From an uncultured Chryseobacterium sp. (GTDB taxonomy: Bacteria > Bacteroidota > Bacteroidia > Flavobacteriales > Weeksellaceae), in assembly GCA_913778505.1 (NCBI GenBank), contig CAJYWD010000001.1, positions 93,965 through 157,964 on the forward strand: a stretch of 64,000 nt of DNA. The letters are read 5' to 3'. Shown in pieces: positions 55,604-64,000 of this stretch (positions are counted from its first letter, which is position 1; the number at the start of each line of letters is the position of its first letter). Under the pieces are notes generated by a model. That model saw nothing but the letters and a program-made list of their open reading frames with translations. It did not search any database and had not been told where the DNA came from. Position numbers and translations under genes: made by a program.

Positions 55604-55858
55604 TTACTTAGCTTTTTCTATGATTCTTACTAATCTCCATCTCTTGCTCTTGCTCAAAGGTCTAGTTTCTGTGATCAGAACTGTATCTCCTTCGTTGCAC
55701 TCGTTGTTCTCGTCGTGTGCGGTATATTTTTTCGTTTTCAAAACGAATTTACCGTACATCGGGTGCTTTACTCTTGTAGTCTCGCTAACAACAATAGTCT
55801 TTTCCATTTTATTGCTGGAAACCACTCCGATTCTTTCTTTTCTTAAATTTCTATCCAT
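55604..55858 (-). CDS. rpsQ: 30S ribosomal protein S17
   Basis: 84 aa, an OB-fold protein: '[20 protein letters not shown]' and '[20 protein letters not shown]'. A primary binder of the 16S 5' domain. 14 nt after rpmC. Confidence 0.97.
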   Translation of the reverse strand: MDRNLRKERIGVVSSNKMEKTIVVSETTRVKHPMYGKFVLKTKKYTAHDENNECNEGDTVLITETRPLSKSKRWRLVRIIEKAK

Positions 55859-55872
55859 TGTAAAAAGGAATA

Positions 55873-56058
55873 TTATTGTTTGTTAGTTAACTCCGTGTTT
55901 AGTCTAGCGATCGTCTTTCTCAAATCTCTGATCTGAATAGGATTTTCAACCGGGCTGATTCTGTGGGCTAATTTCATTTTGGAATAGTTAGCCTGAGCTT
56001 CTGCCAATTGAGTTTTGATATCCTCTACGCTTAAATTCTTGATGTCAGCTTTTTTCAT
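55873..56058 (-). CDS. rpmC: 50S ribosomal protein L29
   Basis: 61 aa, two helices: '[20 protein letters not shown]' and '[20 protein letters not shown]'. It lies at the tunnel exit beside L23, where targeting factors dock. 11 nt after rplP. Confidence 0.96.
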   Translation of the reverse strand: MKKADIKNLSVEDIKTQLAEAQANYSKMKLAHRISPVENPIQIRDLRKTIARLNTELTNKQ

Positions 56059-56069
56059 TGTAATTGAGA

Positions 56070-56495
56070 TTAAAGAGGTTTAACAAAATCGTTAGCTACT
56101 ATAAATTTGGTCACTACAGGTAATTTCTGTGCTGCCAGTCTCAAGGCTTCCTTCGCTACATCGTAAGGTACACCACCGATTTCGAACATCACTTTACCTG
56201 GTTTTACTACGGCTACCCAATATTCCACAGCACCTTTACCTTTACCCATCCTTACTTCGGCGGGTTTCTTGGTAATTGGCTTATCCGGGAAGATTTTGAT
56301 CCATAGCTGACCTTCTCTTTTCATATATCTCGTAGCAGCGATACGAGCTGCCTCGATTTGTCTTGCCGTGATCCAAGCGCCTTCTATCGCTTTGATTCCG
56401 AAAGTTCCGTAAGCCAACTGAGCACCTCTGTTAGCATTACCTTTCATCTTCATCTTGTGAACGCGACGAAACTTGGTTCTTTTTGGTTGTAACAT
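56070..56495 (-). CDS. rplP: 50S ribosomal protein L16
   Basis: 141 aa. '[19 protein letters not shown]', '[20 protein letters not shown]' and '[20 protein letters not shown]' are diagnostic. It organises the A-site tRNA elbow region. Separated from rpsC by 96 nt of simple repeat. Confidence 0.97.
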   Translation of the reverse strand: MLQPKRTKFRRVHKMKMKGNANRGAQLAYGTFGIKAIEGAWITARQIEAARIAATRYMKREGQLWIKIFPDKPITKKPAEVRMGKGKGAVEYWVAVVKPGKVMFEIGGVPYDVAKEALRLAAQKLPVVTKFIVANDFVKPL

Positions 56496-56503
56496 AATTT
56501 CTA

Positions 56504-56540
56504 AATTTTAGATTTTAGATTTTAGATTTTAGATTTTTCT
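56504..56540. repeat. (TTTTAGAT)n tandem repeat between rpsC and rplP
   Basis: About four and a half copies of TTTTAGAT lie in a 96-nt spacer where neighbouring spacers are 2-20 nt. The same unit appears near 7880-7905, upstream of the DUF72 gene. Confidence 0.75.
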
Positions 56541-56591
56541 ATTTTAAAAAAGTAACGGTAATTTAAAATTCAAAATTTCTAATCTAAAATT

Positions 56592-57344
56592 TTAGTTATT
56601 GTTGTTATTATTTCTTCTTGGTCTTCTATCGCCACCACGATCATTTCTGTCGTTTCTGTCGCCTCTGCCTCCTGCTGGTGCTTTCTTCTGCTGTCCCACT
56701 AGTGGAGAAAGTTCTCTTTTACCGTAAACTTCACCTTTCATGATCCAAACCTTCACACCAAGCTTACCGTACTGAGTCAATGCCTCACCGATGTGGTAAT
56801 CGATATCTGCACGGAAAGTAGACAATGGGATTCTTCCTTCTTTGAAAGACTCGCTTCTTGCCATCTCAGCGCCGTTCAATCTTCCGGAGATCATTACCTT
56901 AATCCCTTCTGCGCCCATTCTCATGGTAGAAGCGATCGCCATCTTCACAGCTCTTCTATAAGAGATTCTGTTTTCGATTTGCTTAGCAATGCTGTCTGCA
57001 ACTAATACTGCATCCAGTTCCGGTCTTTTGATTTCGAAGATATTGATCTGAACATCTTTTCCAGTCAATTTCTTTAGCTCTTCTTTCAGTTTATCAACCT
57101 CCTGGCCGCCTTTCCCGATGATTAGACCTGGTCTTGCAGTAGTGATTGTTACTGTTACTAATTTTAGTGTTCTTTCAATATAGATTCTTGAAATACCACC
57201 TTTAGATAATCTTGCTTCAAGGTATCTTCTGATTTTGTAATCTTCAGCGATTCTGTCGCCGTAGTTTTTACCACCAAACCAGTTAGAATCCCATCCTCTG
57301 ATGATACCTAATCTGTTACCAATTGGATTTGTCTTCTGTCCCAT
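56592..57344 (-). CDS. rpsC: 30S ribosomal protein S3
   Basis: 250 aa. KH domain '[20 protein letters not shown]' and the C-terminal domain '[20 protein letters not shown]' are normal. The end is a low-complexity Arg/Asp/Gly/Asn tail, ending in a run of Asn, common in this group and likely disordered. It surrounds the mRNA entry. 8 nt after rplV. Confidence 0.97.
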   Translation of the reverse strand: MGQKTNPIGNRLGIIRGWDSNWFGGKNYGDRIAEDYKIRRYLEARLSKGGISRIYIERTLKLVTVTITTARPGLIIGKGGQEVDKLKEELKKLTGKDVQINIFEIKRPELDAVLVADSIAKQIENRISYRRAVKMAIASTMRMGAEGIKVMISGRLNGAEMARSESFKEGRIPLSTFRADIDYHIGEALTQYGKLGVKVWIMKGEVYGKRELSPLVGQQKKAPAGGRGDRNDRNDRGGDRRPRRNNNNNN

Positions 57345-57352
57345 ACCTTGAA

Positions 57353-57748
57353 TTAATTTTTAGTACCTAAAATTAGTGTAATGTGGTTTGATCTTTTTCT
57401 GATTCTGTACCCTCTACCTTGTGGCGCTGGTCTCAGTCTCTTCAATTGTCTTGCACTGTCTACAAAGATTTCTTTAACGATAAGGTTAGCTTCCTCGATG
57501 TCGGCACCTTCGTTTTTAGCTTGCCAGTTTGCAATCGCAGAAAGCAATACTTTTTCTAACTTATTAGAAGCATCTTTCTTAGAGTACTTTAGGATATATA
57601 AAGCTTTATCTACCTCTACTCCTCTGATGATATCAGCAACTAATCTCATTTTTCTAGGAGAAGACGGGCAATCGTTATGCAACGCTTTTGCCACATCTTG
57701 GTTTGCTATTTTACGTGCTAATGCACTTTCTCTTTTTCTTGATCCCAT
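57353..57748 (-). CDS. rplV: 50S ribosomal protein L22
   Basis: 131 aa. '[20 protein letters not shown]' and the tunnel loop/tail '[20 protein letters not shown]' are typical. The loop lines the exit tunnel and is where macrolide-affecting changes occur. 2 nt after rpsS. Confidence 0.97.
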   Translation of the reverse strand: MGSRKRESALARKIANQDVAKALHNDCPSSPRKMRLVADIIRGVEVDKALYILKYSKKDASNKLEKVLLSAIANWQAKNEGADIEEANLIVKEIFVDSARQLKRLRPAPQGRGYRIRKRSNHITLILGTKN

Positions 57749-57750
57749 GA

Positions 57751-58029
57751 TTATCTACCTCCTTTATTTTTGTTACCACCGTGACCTCTGAAAGATCTTG
57801 TCGGAGAAAATTCGCCTAACTTGTGTCCTACCATGTTTTCAGTAACATAAACCGGGATAAAAGATTTCCCGTTGTGTACAGCAATAGTTTGACCTACGAA
57901 GTCCGGAGAGATCATAGACGCTCTAGACCAAGTTTTGATTACAGTCTTCTTACCAGACTCGATGTTTGCCTGAACCTTTTTATCTAAAGTGTGATGAATA
58001 AATGGTCCTTTTTTAAGTGATCTTGCCAT
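57751..58029 (-). CDS. rpsS: 30S ribosomal protein S19
   Basis: 92 aa. '[20 protein letters not shown]' and '[20 protein letters not shown]' are diagnostic. It is in the 30S head, next to S13. 2 nt after rplB. Confidence 0.98.
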   Translation of the reverse strand: MARSLKKGPFIHHTLDKKVQANIESGKKTVIKTWSRASMISPDFVGQTIAVHNGKSFIPVYVTENMVGHKLGEFSPTRSFRGHGGNKNKGGR

Positions 58030-58031
58030 AA

Positions 58032-58853
58032 TTATTTACGTTTAGATATGATATGACGGTTAGACGCTTTGTTTTTCTTTCTAGTTTTGTAACCTTTAGC
58101 CGGTTTACCGTTTCTAGATCTTGGGTGACCTCCAGAAGAACGTCCTTCACCACCTCCCATTGGGTGATCTACAGGGTTCATTACTACTGGTCTTGTTCTT
58201 GGTCTTCTTCCTAACCATCTGCTTCTACCAGCTTTACCGGAAACAGTCAGCTGATGATCGCCATTGGAAACAGAACCTACCATTGCCATACATTCAGTAA
58301 GGATCATTCTGGATTCTCCTGAAGGCAATTTGATGATAGCATATTTTCCGTCTCTTGAAGTTAATTGTGCAGAAGAACCAGCACTTCTAGCCAAGATTGC
58401 ACCTTGTCCAGGTCTCATCTCTACACAAGAAATTACGGTACCCAATGGAATATTTTTCAATTTCATTGCGTTACCCACGTTGGGTTCTACGCTTTCTCCA
58501 GAAACAATTTTCTGATCTACTTTGATCCCGTTTGGAGCAACGATGTATCTCTTTTCTCCGTCTGCGTACTCTACCAGAGCGATGAATGCAGTTCTGTTTG
58601 GATCATACTCTACAGTTTTTACCGTAGCTTCAACGTCGAATTTATTTCTCTTGAAGTCGATAATTCTGTATTTCTTTTTGTGTCCACCGCCGGTGTAACG
58701 CATGGTCATTTTACCAGTTTGGTTACGTCCACCTGACTTACTAATACCAACCGTTAGAGATTTCTCTGGTTTGTTGGTAGTAATTTCCTCAAAATTGTTT
58801 ACAATTCTGAATCTCTGTCCCGGGGTGATAGGTTTTAATTTTCTAACAGACAT
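58032..58853 (-). CDS. rplB: 50S ribosomal protein L2
   Basis: 273 aa. '[20 protein letters not shown]', '[20 protein letters not shown]' and the conserved His region '[20 protein letters not shown]' near the peptidyl-transferase centre are present. 19 nt after rplW. Confidence 0.98.
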   Translation of the reverse strand: MSVRKLKPITPGQRFRIVNNFEEITTNKPEKSLTVGISKSGGRNQTGKMTMRYTGGGHKKKYRIIDFKRNKFDVEATVKTVEYDPNRTAFIALVEYADGEKRYIVAPNGIKVDQKIVSGESVEPNVGNAMKLKNIPLGTVISCVEMRPGQGAILARSAGSSAQLTSRDGKYAIIKLPSGESRMILTECMAMVGSVSNGDHQLTVSGKAGRSRWLGRRPRTRPVVMNPVDHPMGGGEGRSSGGHPRSRNGKPAKGYKTRKKNKASNRHIISKRK

Positions 58854-58872
58854 TACTATTATTTATAATTAA

Positions 58873-59163
58873 TTAATTAGTTGCGAAAATATCAATAACT
58901 TCTCCGGCAGCCAATGTAACAACTGCCTTCTTCAATTTGTTAGTTTTCCCAACTTGAAGTCCTTTTTTAGTGTACTTAGAAGAAACTTTAGGCGCATAAA
59001 TCATGGTTCTAACGTCCGCTACTTTTACACCGTAAGCTGCCTCAATAGCACCTTTAATCTGGATCTTGTTAGCCTTTGGAGCCACCAAGAAAGAATAAGC
59101 ACCTCTTAGATCTGTAAGATAGTTGGCTTTTTCTGAAATAATTGGTTTAATAATAAGTGACAT
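58873..59163 (-). CDS. rplW: 50S ribosomal protein L23
   Basis: 96 aa. 'LIIKPIISEKANYLTDLRGA' and 'KANKIQIKGAIEAAYGVKVA' are typical. It is the docking site for trigger factor and SRP at the exit tunnel. 3 nt after rplD. Confidence 0.97.
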   Translation of the reverse strand: MSLIIKPIISEKANYLTDLRGAYSFLVAPKANKIQIKGAIEAAYGVKVADVRTMIYAPKVSSKYTKKGLQVGKTNKLKKAVVTLAAGEVIDIFATN

Positions 59164-59166
59164 GAT

Positions 59167-59796
59167 TTATTTCTTTAAGTTGTCCTGAAATTTTTCTACT
59201 GCACCTTCTAAGAAGATAATCTCACCAGCGTTGATCAAATCATAAGAAGAAATCTCGTTATAATTCAACACTCTTGTTTTAGGCAAGTTTCTAGAAGACA
59301 AATACACATTCTTGTTAGCTTCAGGAAGTACGAATAATGATTTTTTACCTGTAAGTGTCAAAGCATCCAACAATGTGATGAAATCTTTGGTCTTAGGCGC
59401 ATCAAAACTCAAGTTTTCCAAAACTTTGATACTGTTATCTTTCAATTTCTGAGAAAGAACAGATTTTTTAGCCAATCTCTTAAGCGCTTTGTTCAATTTG
59501 AATCTGTAGTCTCTTGGTTTTGGACCAAAAACTCTACCTCCACCTTTGAAAGTTGGTGACTTGATATCACCGTATCTCGCAGAACCTGAACCTTTTTGCT
59601 TCTTAAGTTTTCTGGTAGAAGCTGTGATCTCGCTTCTTTCTTTTGATTTATGAGTACCTTGTCTCTGAGCGGCAAGATATTGCTTAACCTCTAAGTAAAC
59701 CGCGTGCTGATTTGGCTCAATTCCGAATACTGATTCGTCTAGAGTTACTTTTCTTCCGGTCTCTTTTCCTGATGTATTTAATACTACTAGTTCCAT
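59167..59796 (-). CDS. rplD: 50S ribosomal protein L4
   Basis: 209 aa. The tunnel loop '[20 protein letters not shown]' through '[20 protein letters not shown]' and '[20 protein letters not shown]' are visible. In E. coli L4 represses the S10 operon; whether it does here is unknown. Its start overlaps the end of rplC by 10 nt, indicating translational coupling. Confidence 0.97.
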   Translation of the reverse strand: MELVVLNTSGKETGRKVTLDESVFGIEPNQHAVYLEVKQYLAAQRQGTHKSKERSEITASTRKLKKQKGSGSARYGDIKSPTFKGGGRVFGPKPRDYRFKLNKALKRLAKKSVLSQKLKDNSIKVLENLSFDAPKTKDFITLLDALTLTGKKSLFVLPEANKNVYLSSRNLPKTRVLNYNEISSYDLINAGEIIFLEGAVEKFQDNLKK

Positions 59797-60413
59797 TTTC
59801 TGATAATTACATAAGAATTTTTAGCTCCCGGAACAGCACCTTTTACCACTAAAAGATTTTGTTCTTGATCCACTTTTAACACCTGAAGGTTTTGTACAGT
59901 CACCTGCTTACCTCCCATTCTTCCAGCCATTCTCATTCCTTTGAATACTCTTGAAGGGTCTGATCCCGCACCGATAGAACCTGGAGCTCTAAGTCTGTTG
60001 TGCTGACCATGAGTTGCCTGCATTACACCTCCAAAGCCATGTCTTTTAACAACACCCTGGAAGCCTTTACCTTTTGAAGTACCTGTTACGTCAACAAATT
60101 CGCCTTCTGCGAAAAGATCAACTTTTACCTCGTCTCCTACTTTTACTTCGTCTACGAACTCTCTGTAGAATTCTACCAACTTAGCTTTAGGAGTTGAACC
60201 AGCCTTTTTAAAATGACCAGCTAACGCTTTACCAACGTTCTTCTCACTCTTGTCATCGAAACCTAACTGAACGGATTTATAACCGTCGTTCTCAATGGTT
60301 CTGACCTGTAAAACCGAGCACGGACCAGCCTGAATAACTGTACAAGGAATGTTTTTCCCAGCTTCGTCAAACAAAGAGGTCATACCGATTTTTTTACCAA
60401 TAATACCTGACAT
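59787..60413 (-). CDS. rplC: 50S ribosomal protein L3
   Basis: 208 aa. '[20 protein letters not shown]' and '[20 protein letters not shown]' with 'HRAPGSIG'-type '[20 protein letters not shown]' are diagnostic. It reaches the peptidyl-transferase centre. Here it is the first gene of the long ribosomal unit because rpsJ is separated. Its own promoter lies at 60513-60543. Confidence 0.98.
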   Translation of the reverse strand: MSGIIGKKIGMTSLFDEAGKNIPCTVIQAGPCSVLQVRTIENDGYKSVQLGFDDKSEKNVGKALAGHFKKAGSTPKAKLVEFYREFVDEVKVGDEVKVDLFAEGEFVDVTGTSKGKGFQGVVKRHGFGGVMQATHGQHNRLRAPGSIGAGSDPSRVFKGMRMAGRMGGKQVTVQNLQVLKVDQEQNLLVVKGAVPGAKNSYVIIRKWN

Positions 60414-60512
60414 TATTTATATATATCTATTATATTTAGTTTTCAGCATTTTAGCGGTTTTCGTCATATTCTATTTCTGAAATAGGCATACTCCTTCCCT
60501 AAAATGAGTGTG

Positions 60513-60543
60513 CAAATTTATGGATAATTTTGAAACTGACAAA
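60513..60543 (-). promoter_or_regulatory. promoter of the rplC-led ribosomal operon
   Basis: On the minus strand, TTTG (60540-60543) and TAAATTTG (60513-60520) are 19 nt apart, a full match to the Bacteroidota consensus. Transcription should start near 60506, giving a leader of about 93 nt with a small hairpin (CTATTT/AAATAG). Confidence 0.8.
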
Positions 60544-60633
60544 TATTTATTGGAAAATATTTTGATTTTTAGTGATTTAGCAAATAGTAATCAGTTTTGC
60601 CTCGCAATTATATTATCCCTCCGGATAAATCAA

Positions 60634-61122
60634 TTATGACTTTGCTTGATTTTGCCTGGCCAGCCATTCATCGTGGCGTTTTTGAAAGGCTTTGTACTTA
60701 ATATCCTGATTTTTCTTTGCCGCATCTATAGAATGTGACTGATGGATATCCTCGTCTTCTTCTGCAAAATCTGACAGTTTCTCATAGTAGCAATGCAGCT
60801 GATCCAGTTCTTTCTCTGTGAGATCTTCAATGTCCACAATTCTGTTGCTGGCTTTCTCATTGGAGGCTATCAGTTCGTTAAGTTTGATCTGTATGGCTTT
60901 TGAGTCTTTGTTCTGCGCTTTCTGAATAAGGAAGACCATCAAAAAAGTAATTATCGTAGTTCCTGTATTGATGACCAGTTGCCAAGTCTCCGAGTATTTG
61001 AAAACCGGACCAGTTATCGCCCACAGGATGACAATTATTGTGGCTGTTATAAAGGCGCCTGAACTTCCAGTAAATTTGGTGGCCCAATTTGCAAATCTTT
61101 CGAAAAAATTATTGTGTCTCAT
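60634..61122 (-). CDS. low-affinity iron permease family protein
   Basis: 162 aa from the ATG at 61122 (MRHNNFFERF); an ATG seven codons upstream is possible. Two membrane helices ('FITATIIVILWAITGPVF', 'VINTGTTIITFLMVFLIQKA') and 'DSKAIQIKLNELIASNEKAS' match the family named after yeast Fet4. The bacterial role is unproven. It lies between rplC and the metalloprotease, not a ribosomal gene, and has no obvious link to translation. Confidence 0.85.
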   Translation of the reverse strand: MRHNNFFERFANWATKFTGSSGAFITATIIVILWAITGPVFKYSETWQLVINTGTTIITFLMVFLIQKAQNKDSKAIQIKLNELIASNEKASNRIVDIEDLTEKELDQLHCYYEKLSDFAEEDEDIHQSHSIDAAKKNQDIKYKAFQKRHDEWLARQNQAKS

Positions 61123-61152
61123 TTTTCGTTTAAAGTTAATCATTAATAAAAA

Positions 61153-61179
61153 CAGAGGCCTCTAAGAAAGAGACCTCCG
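61153..61179 (-). terminator. terminator of the M12-like metalloprotease gene
   Basis: The stem GGAGGTCTCT/AGAGGCCTC (one mismatch) with a 5-nt loop is followed on the minus strand by TTTTTATT. It lies 23 nt past the protease stop. Confidence 0.75.
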
Positions 61180-61201
61180 TTAAAAAAATATCCAGAATTT
61201 A

Positions 61202-63451
61202 TTATTCTTTTACAAATTTGGTTTTAACAACTGTTCCGTTATCATCAACATTGATAAAGTAAACACCTTTTGGTAATTTATTGACGGCTACTTTTCCCGA
61301 GCCAAGACCACCTTTGGAAACCAGCTGTCCCGCAGCGTTATAGATTTCGTATCTCGAATTCACCATTACATTGGTTACATTAAGAACATCTTTGACAGGA
61401 TTAGGATAAACCTGAACAGATTTGGTTTTTACGTCCCCAACTGCCAAAGTTTCTACCGTAGCTGCCTTTACAGCGTAAAATACATTCCCGATAGCTGATA
61501 CTCTCACATGTCCCGCTTTTCCGGATAGTGATTCCGGTACGGTTACCGTGGCAGTTCCTGAGTTAGGTACTGATGCAGCCAAAGTAGTCCAGGTGTCTCC
61601 ACCATCTGAAGTAAAATCAATCTTGACGTTAGCAACATTATAAGGCGCTGCAGTAGTTCCGGACGGCACCCATGTCACGGTCGCATTGGATCCTACCGCC
61701 AGAGAAGCGTCGCTTACTGTAAATGCTGCTGCAGGCCCTACATTGATGCTTTGCGTAGTGTAGGCGGTTTGAGTATTGGCTCCTTTATTATCCCGTACAG
61801 TGACACGAAATTTCGTTCTGGTGGCAGCTGTGTTTCGGGTTACAGAAGAAACAGCCTCAAAATCATTGACATTTTTTACCGCACCAGAAAGAACGGTAGA
61901 TAACTTAGGAAAATATCTTGTCGGTGTACTAACCGGTGAATAAGAACGGAAAGAAGCACCACGCGTAGTGGTACCTATCGCAGCAGCGCCATCGCCAGTG
62001 CCGGCTGCCTTACCTATTCCGTCAGCCAGATTACTGCTATCCACCTGTTCCCAGCAATAACTTAAAGTATCGCCATCAGGATCTGTTGCAGAAGCAGTCA
62101 ATACAAATGGCGTGTTTAGTGGAATGGTATAGGTAGTTGCAGTCATTGGTACCACCACCGGCGGATTATTGGTAATATCCGTTTCTACATCCACTGTTTT
62201 GGAGGCAAGGTTGGTCTGAACCTGATCGATGCTGACACTGTGAAAATAAGGATCGGAATTAGCCTGAACATCAGTATTAGGTCCCGTGATTCCGGCATAG
62301 CCCATGATGGTAGATCCTGAACCCGGCTCTACATTGACACCTGTTCCTTCGTTAAAGCTGAAAGTATGGTTATCTCCCAGCTGATGCCCCATCTCGTGTG
62401 CCACGTAATCGATATCGAACGTATCGCCCTGCGGTGCTCCCGAACCTGGCGAGGTGATACCACTTCCTTTGTAATTATTCGGTGAGATGTAAGCGTAGCC
62501 ACAGCCACCGGTGGCAGCAGTATAGGATGTCGTGCTGACATCATTACTGCCGATGCAGCCTATACATCCGGCGTTACCGCCACCACCTGTTCTTCCGAAG
62601 AGGTGACCAATATCAAAATCAGCATCAGTTACTCCGTAGTTCCCGCCGTGCAGCACGTTCATCAGTTCATAATTCCATTTACACATCTGGCTGGCACTGC
62701 TGTATGGATCTGTGGATGCTGACGTGAAAATCAGATTTGGTGCATTAATTACATTAAGGTGCAGGTTGAACTCCTGCTCGAAAACGCCATTGACACGCGT
62801 CATGGTTGCGTTCACCTGGGTGAGTGCTCCGGCTACTCCACCGAAGTAGGCACCATATTCTCCAGTTACTGATACTGCAAGACGTAAAGTATGGAATTTC
62901 TTATTTCCGGCACGTTCTGCTTCGCCATTTTTTAGCATGGCATTCATTTGCGCAATAGACTCCGCAGACTCACTGGTGCTGCATAAAAAAGCACCTTCTT
63001 TACTGGTTTTTCCATGTACCGAATAAAAAGTCTTATCAGCTGTTGCGGGCTCAATGAACTCGTATTTACCATTACTGATCATCATGGACTGAAAATCGTT
63101 GGGTGCCACACTAAAGCGGACATACTTGGTAGGGTCATCAATCCCGACTCCCACGTAAGAGCCAAGCTGGTAGCGGTTGGCCACAGCCTCATCCATCACC
63201 GGAAAACTATTCACTGCAAAGCGCTCTATTGTTCCGTCTGCCATTGGAAGATTAATGGTAACAGCACCTGCACCATTAGTAGACTTATCGGCAGAAAGCA
63301 GTTTTCCGCGGATGGCATTGATGTCCAATTTGTAATAAACAGCATTATCGCTGGTTCTGGTAACTGTTGTATTAGGTGTAGCCTTGCTCCATTGTGCATA
63401 AACCAATGGCAAGCTGCCCATTAACAGCAAACTAGTTAATGTTTTCTTCAT
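61202..63451 (-). CDS. secreted reprolysin-like metalloprotease with T9SS domain
   Basis: 749 aa. Signal peptide (1-19), a propeptide (about 20-190), then a metzincin catalytic domain with 'VAHEMGHQLGDNH' near residue 350 (HExxHxxGxxH) and the Met-turn candidate 'GSTIMGYAGI'. Ig/fibronectin-like domains follow (about 430-660), and a type A T9SS sorting domain ends it ('VQVYPNPVKDVLNVTN'...'KTKFVKE'). It is an extracellular protease. Its position between rpsJ and rplC is unusual. Confidence 0.92.
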   Translation of the reverse strand: MKKTLTSLLLMGSLPLVYAQWSKATPNTTVTRTSDNAVYYKLDINAIRGKLLSADKSTNGAGAVTINLPMADGTIERFAVNSFPVMDEAVANRYQLGSYVGVGIDDPTKYVRFSVAPNDFQSMMISNGKYEFIEPATADKTFYSVHGKTSKEGAFLCSTSESAESIAQMNAMLKNGEAERAGNKKFHTLRLAVSVTGEYGAYFGGVAGALTQVNATMTRVNGVFEQEFNLHLNVINAPNLIFTSASTDPYSSASQMCKWNYELMNVLHGGNYGVTDADFDIGHLFGRTGGGGNAGCIGCIGSNDVSTTSYTAATGGCGYAYISPNNYKGSGITSPGSGAPQGDTFDIDYVAHEMGHQLGDNHTFSFNEGTGVNVEPGSGSTIMGYAGITGPNTDVQANSDPYFHSVSIDQVQTNLASKTVDVETDITNNPPVVVPMTATTYTIPLNTPFVLTASATDPDGDTLSYCWEQVDSSNLADGIGKAAGTGDGAAAIGTTTRGASFRSYSPVSTPTRYFPKLSTVLSGAVKNVNDFEAVSSVTRNTAATRTKFRVTVRDNKGANTQTAYTTQSINVGPAAAFTVSDASLAVGSNATVTWVPSGTTAAPYNVANVKIDFTSDGGDTWTTLAASVPNSGTATVTVPESLSGKAGHVRVSAIGNVFYAVKAATVETLAVGDVKTKSVQVYPNPVKDVLNVTNVMVNSRYEIYNAAGQLVSKGGLGSGKVAVNKLPKGVYFINVDDNGTVVKTKFVKE

Positions 63452-63602
63452 TTTCTTAAATTAAGGGAAGCAAATGTAATATTTTATTGAGATAAAATTG
63501 ATGATTTCAAAAAAATATTTAAACTTTAACAATTAAATTTAAGTTATCTATAAAGATCCGAATTTTAATTACTAAATAAGATATTATGTTAATCCCGAAA
63601 TC

Positions 63603-63636
63603 AAAAAAGCCATTCTCATAAATGAGAATGGCTTTT
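63603..63636. terminator. bidirectional terminator after rpsJ
   Basis: A perfect 11-bp stem (GCCATTCTCAT, 63609-63619 with 63622-63632) with a 2-nt loop is flanked by A6 (T6 on the minus strand) and TTTT. It ends the rpsJ transcript, so rplC needs its own promoter. Confidence 0.85.
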
Positions 63637-63656
63637 ATCATAGCAAAGTGGAATTA

Positions 63657-63962
63657 TCACACTTTAATTTCTACGTCTACTCCTGAAGGTAGTTCTAATT
63701 TCATTAGAGCATCAACAGTTTTAGAAGAAGAAGAGTAGATATCCATCAATCTTTTGTGAGCAGAAAGTTGGAACTGTTCTCTCGCCTTCTTGTTTACGTG
63801 CGGAGATCTTAACACCGTGAAGATTCTCTTGTTCGTTGGCAATGGGATAGGACCGTTTACAACAGCACCAGTCGCCTTTACCGTTTTTACGATTTTCTCT
63901 GCAGATTTATCTACCAGGTTGTAATCGTAAGATTTAAGTTTTATTCTGATTCTTTGTGACAT
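63657..63962 (-). CDS. rpsJ: 30S ribosomal protein S10
   Basis: 101 aa. '[20 protein letters not shown]' and '[20 protein letters not shown]' are near-universal S10 motifs. Besides its place in the 30S head, S10 (NusE) joins NusB in antitermination and links ribosomes to RNA polymerase through NusG. It normally leads rplC; here it is cut off from it by 3.2 kb and follows the end of fusA, 17 nt away. Confidence 0.98.
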   Translation of the reverse strand: MSQRIRIKLKSYDYNLVDKSAEKIVKTVKATGAVVNGPIPLPTNKRIFTVLRSPHVNKKAREQFQLSAHKRLMDIYSSSSKTVDALMKLELPSGVDVEIKV

Positions 63963-63979
63963 TTTAATCTAATTTAATA

Positions 63980-64000
63980 TTAACCTTTAGCCTTAGCGAT
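63980..64000 (-). CDS. fusA: end of elongation factor G gene (C-terminal 6 codons)
   Basis: The last six codons and stop of a minus-strand gene read IAKAKG and TAA. Position directly upstream of rpsJ in the str operon order, and the short basic tail, point to fusA, but the visible part is too small to prove it. Confidence 0.45.
   Translation of the reverse strand: MAKAKG

Overview
The window looks like a chromosome segment of a flavobacterium of the Weeksellaceae (Chryseobacterium/Epilithonimonas type). It is AT-rich and has several proteins with type IX secretion (T9SS) C-terminal domains, Bacteroidota-style promoters (TTTG, 19-20 nt, TAnnTTTG), almost no Shine-Dalgarno sequences, a Bacteroidota-type tmRNA tag (GNEEFALAA) and a flavobacterial ribosomal-protein cluster. 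The genus is inferred from protein character, not from a database match.

Region 1 (1-22.3 kb) is mostly core or variable chromosome, nearly all on the minus strand: a capsule/exopolysaccharide export pair (Wzc-like kinase cut by the window edge, plus a Wza-like lipoprotein), a beta-barrel protein, recX, glyA, a DUF72 protein, an operon of a caspase-like protease with an unknown protein and a membrane-anchored LytTR regulator, several secreted or outer-membrane proteins, nrdB and nrdA, and ssrA (tmRNA).

Region 2 (22.3-40.43 kb) is an integrated mobilizable element of about 18.1 kb, inserted at the 3' end of ssrA and bounded by a 13-bp direct repeat. A tyrosine integrase lies at the right end. 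Its mobility and replication genes are a Mob/Pre-type relaxase with an oriT-like nested inverted repeat, a Toprim primase-like protein, a D5-like helicase, an excisionase-type HTH protein and an iteron-like patch. Its cargo is defence-like: a PHP+ATPase (TrlF/Ppl-like) gene broken by a frameshift, an Mrr-nuclease/STAND NTPase, and a winged-helix/PIN-like membrane protein.

The main discovery candidate is at 26.3-28.7 kb: a two-gene plus-strand operon of an ECF-like sigma factor followed 1 nt later by a Cas12f/TnpB-family protein. In the latter the RuvC-I Asp is Ser and the RuvC-II Glu is Lys, and the protein stops before the zinc finger and RuvC-III. A strong promoter precedes a long rod-like structured RNA in the leader, and a second structured RNA ending in a U-tract lies just downstream. 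A divergent XRE repressor gene with a perfect 14-bp palindrome sits beside the promoter. I interpret this as an RNA-guided transcription system (nuclease-dead Cas12f recruiting a sigma factor) carried on a mobile element.

Region 3 (40.5-46.3 kb) has degraded sequence, deoD, a secreted M4 metalloprotease and a DUF4403 protein. Region 4 (46.4-64 kb) is the S10-spc-alpha ribosomal cluster on the minus strand, from rplQ back to rplC, with secY, infA and rpoA. rpsJ and the end of fusA are split from rplC by a secreted metalloprotease and an iron-permease-family gene. rplC has its own good promoter, and rpsJ its own terminator.
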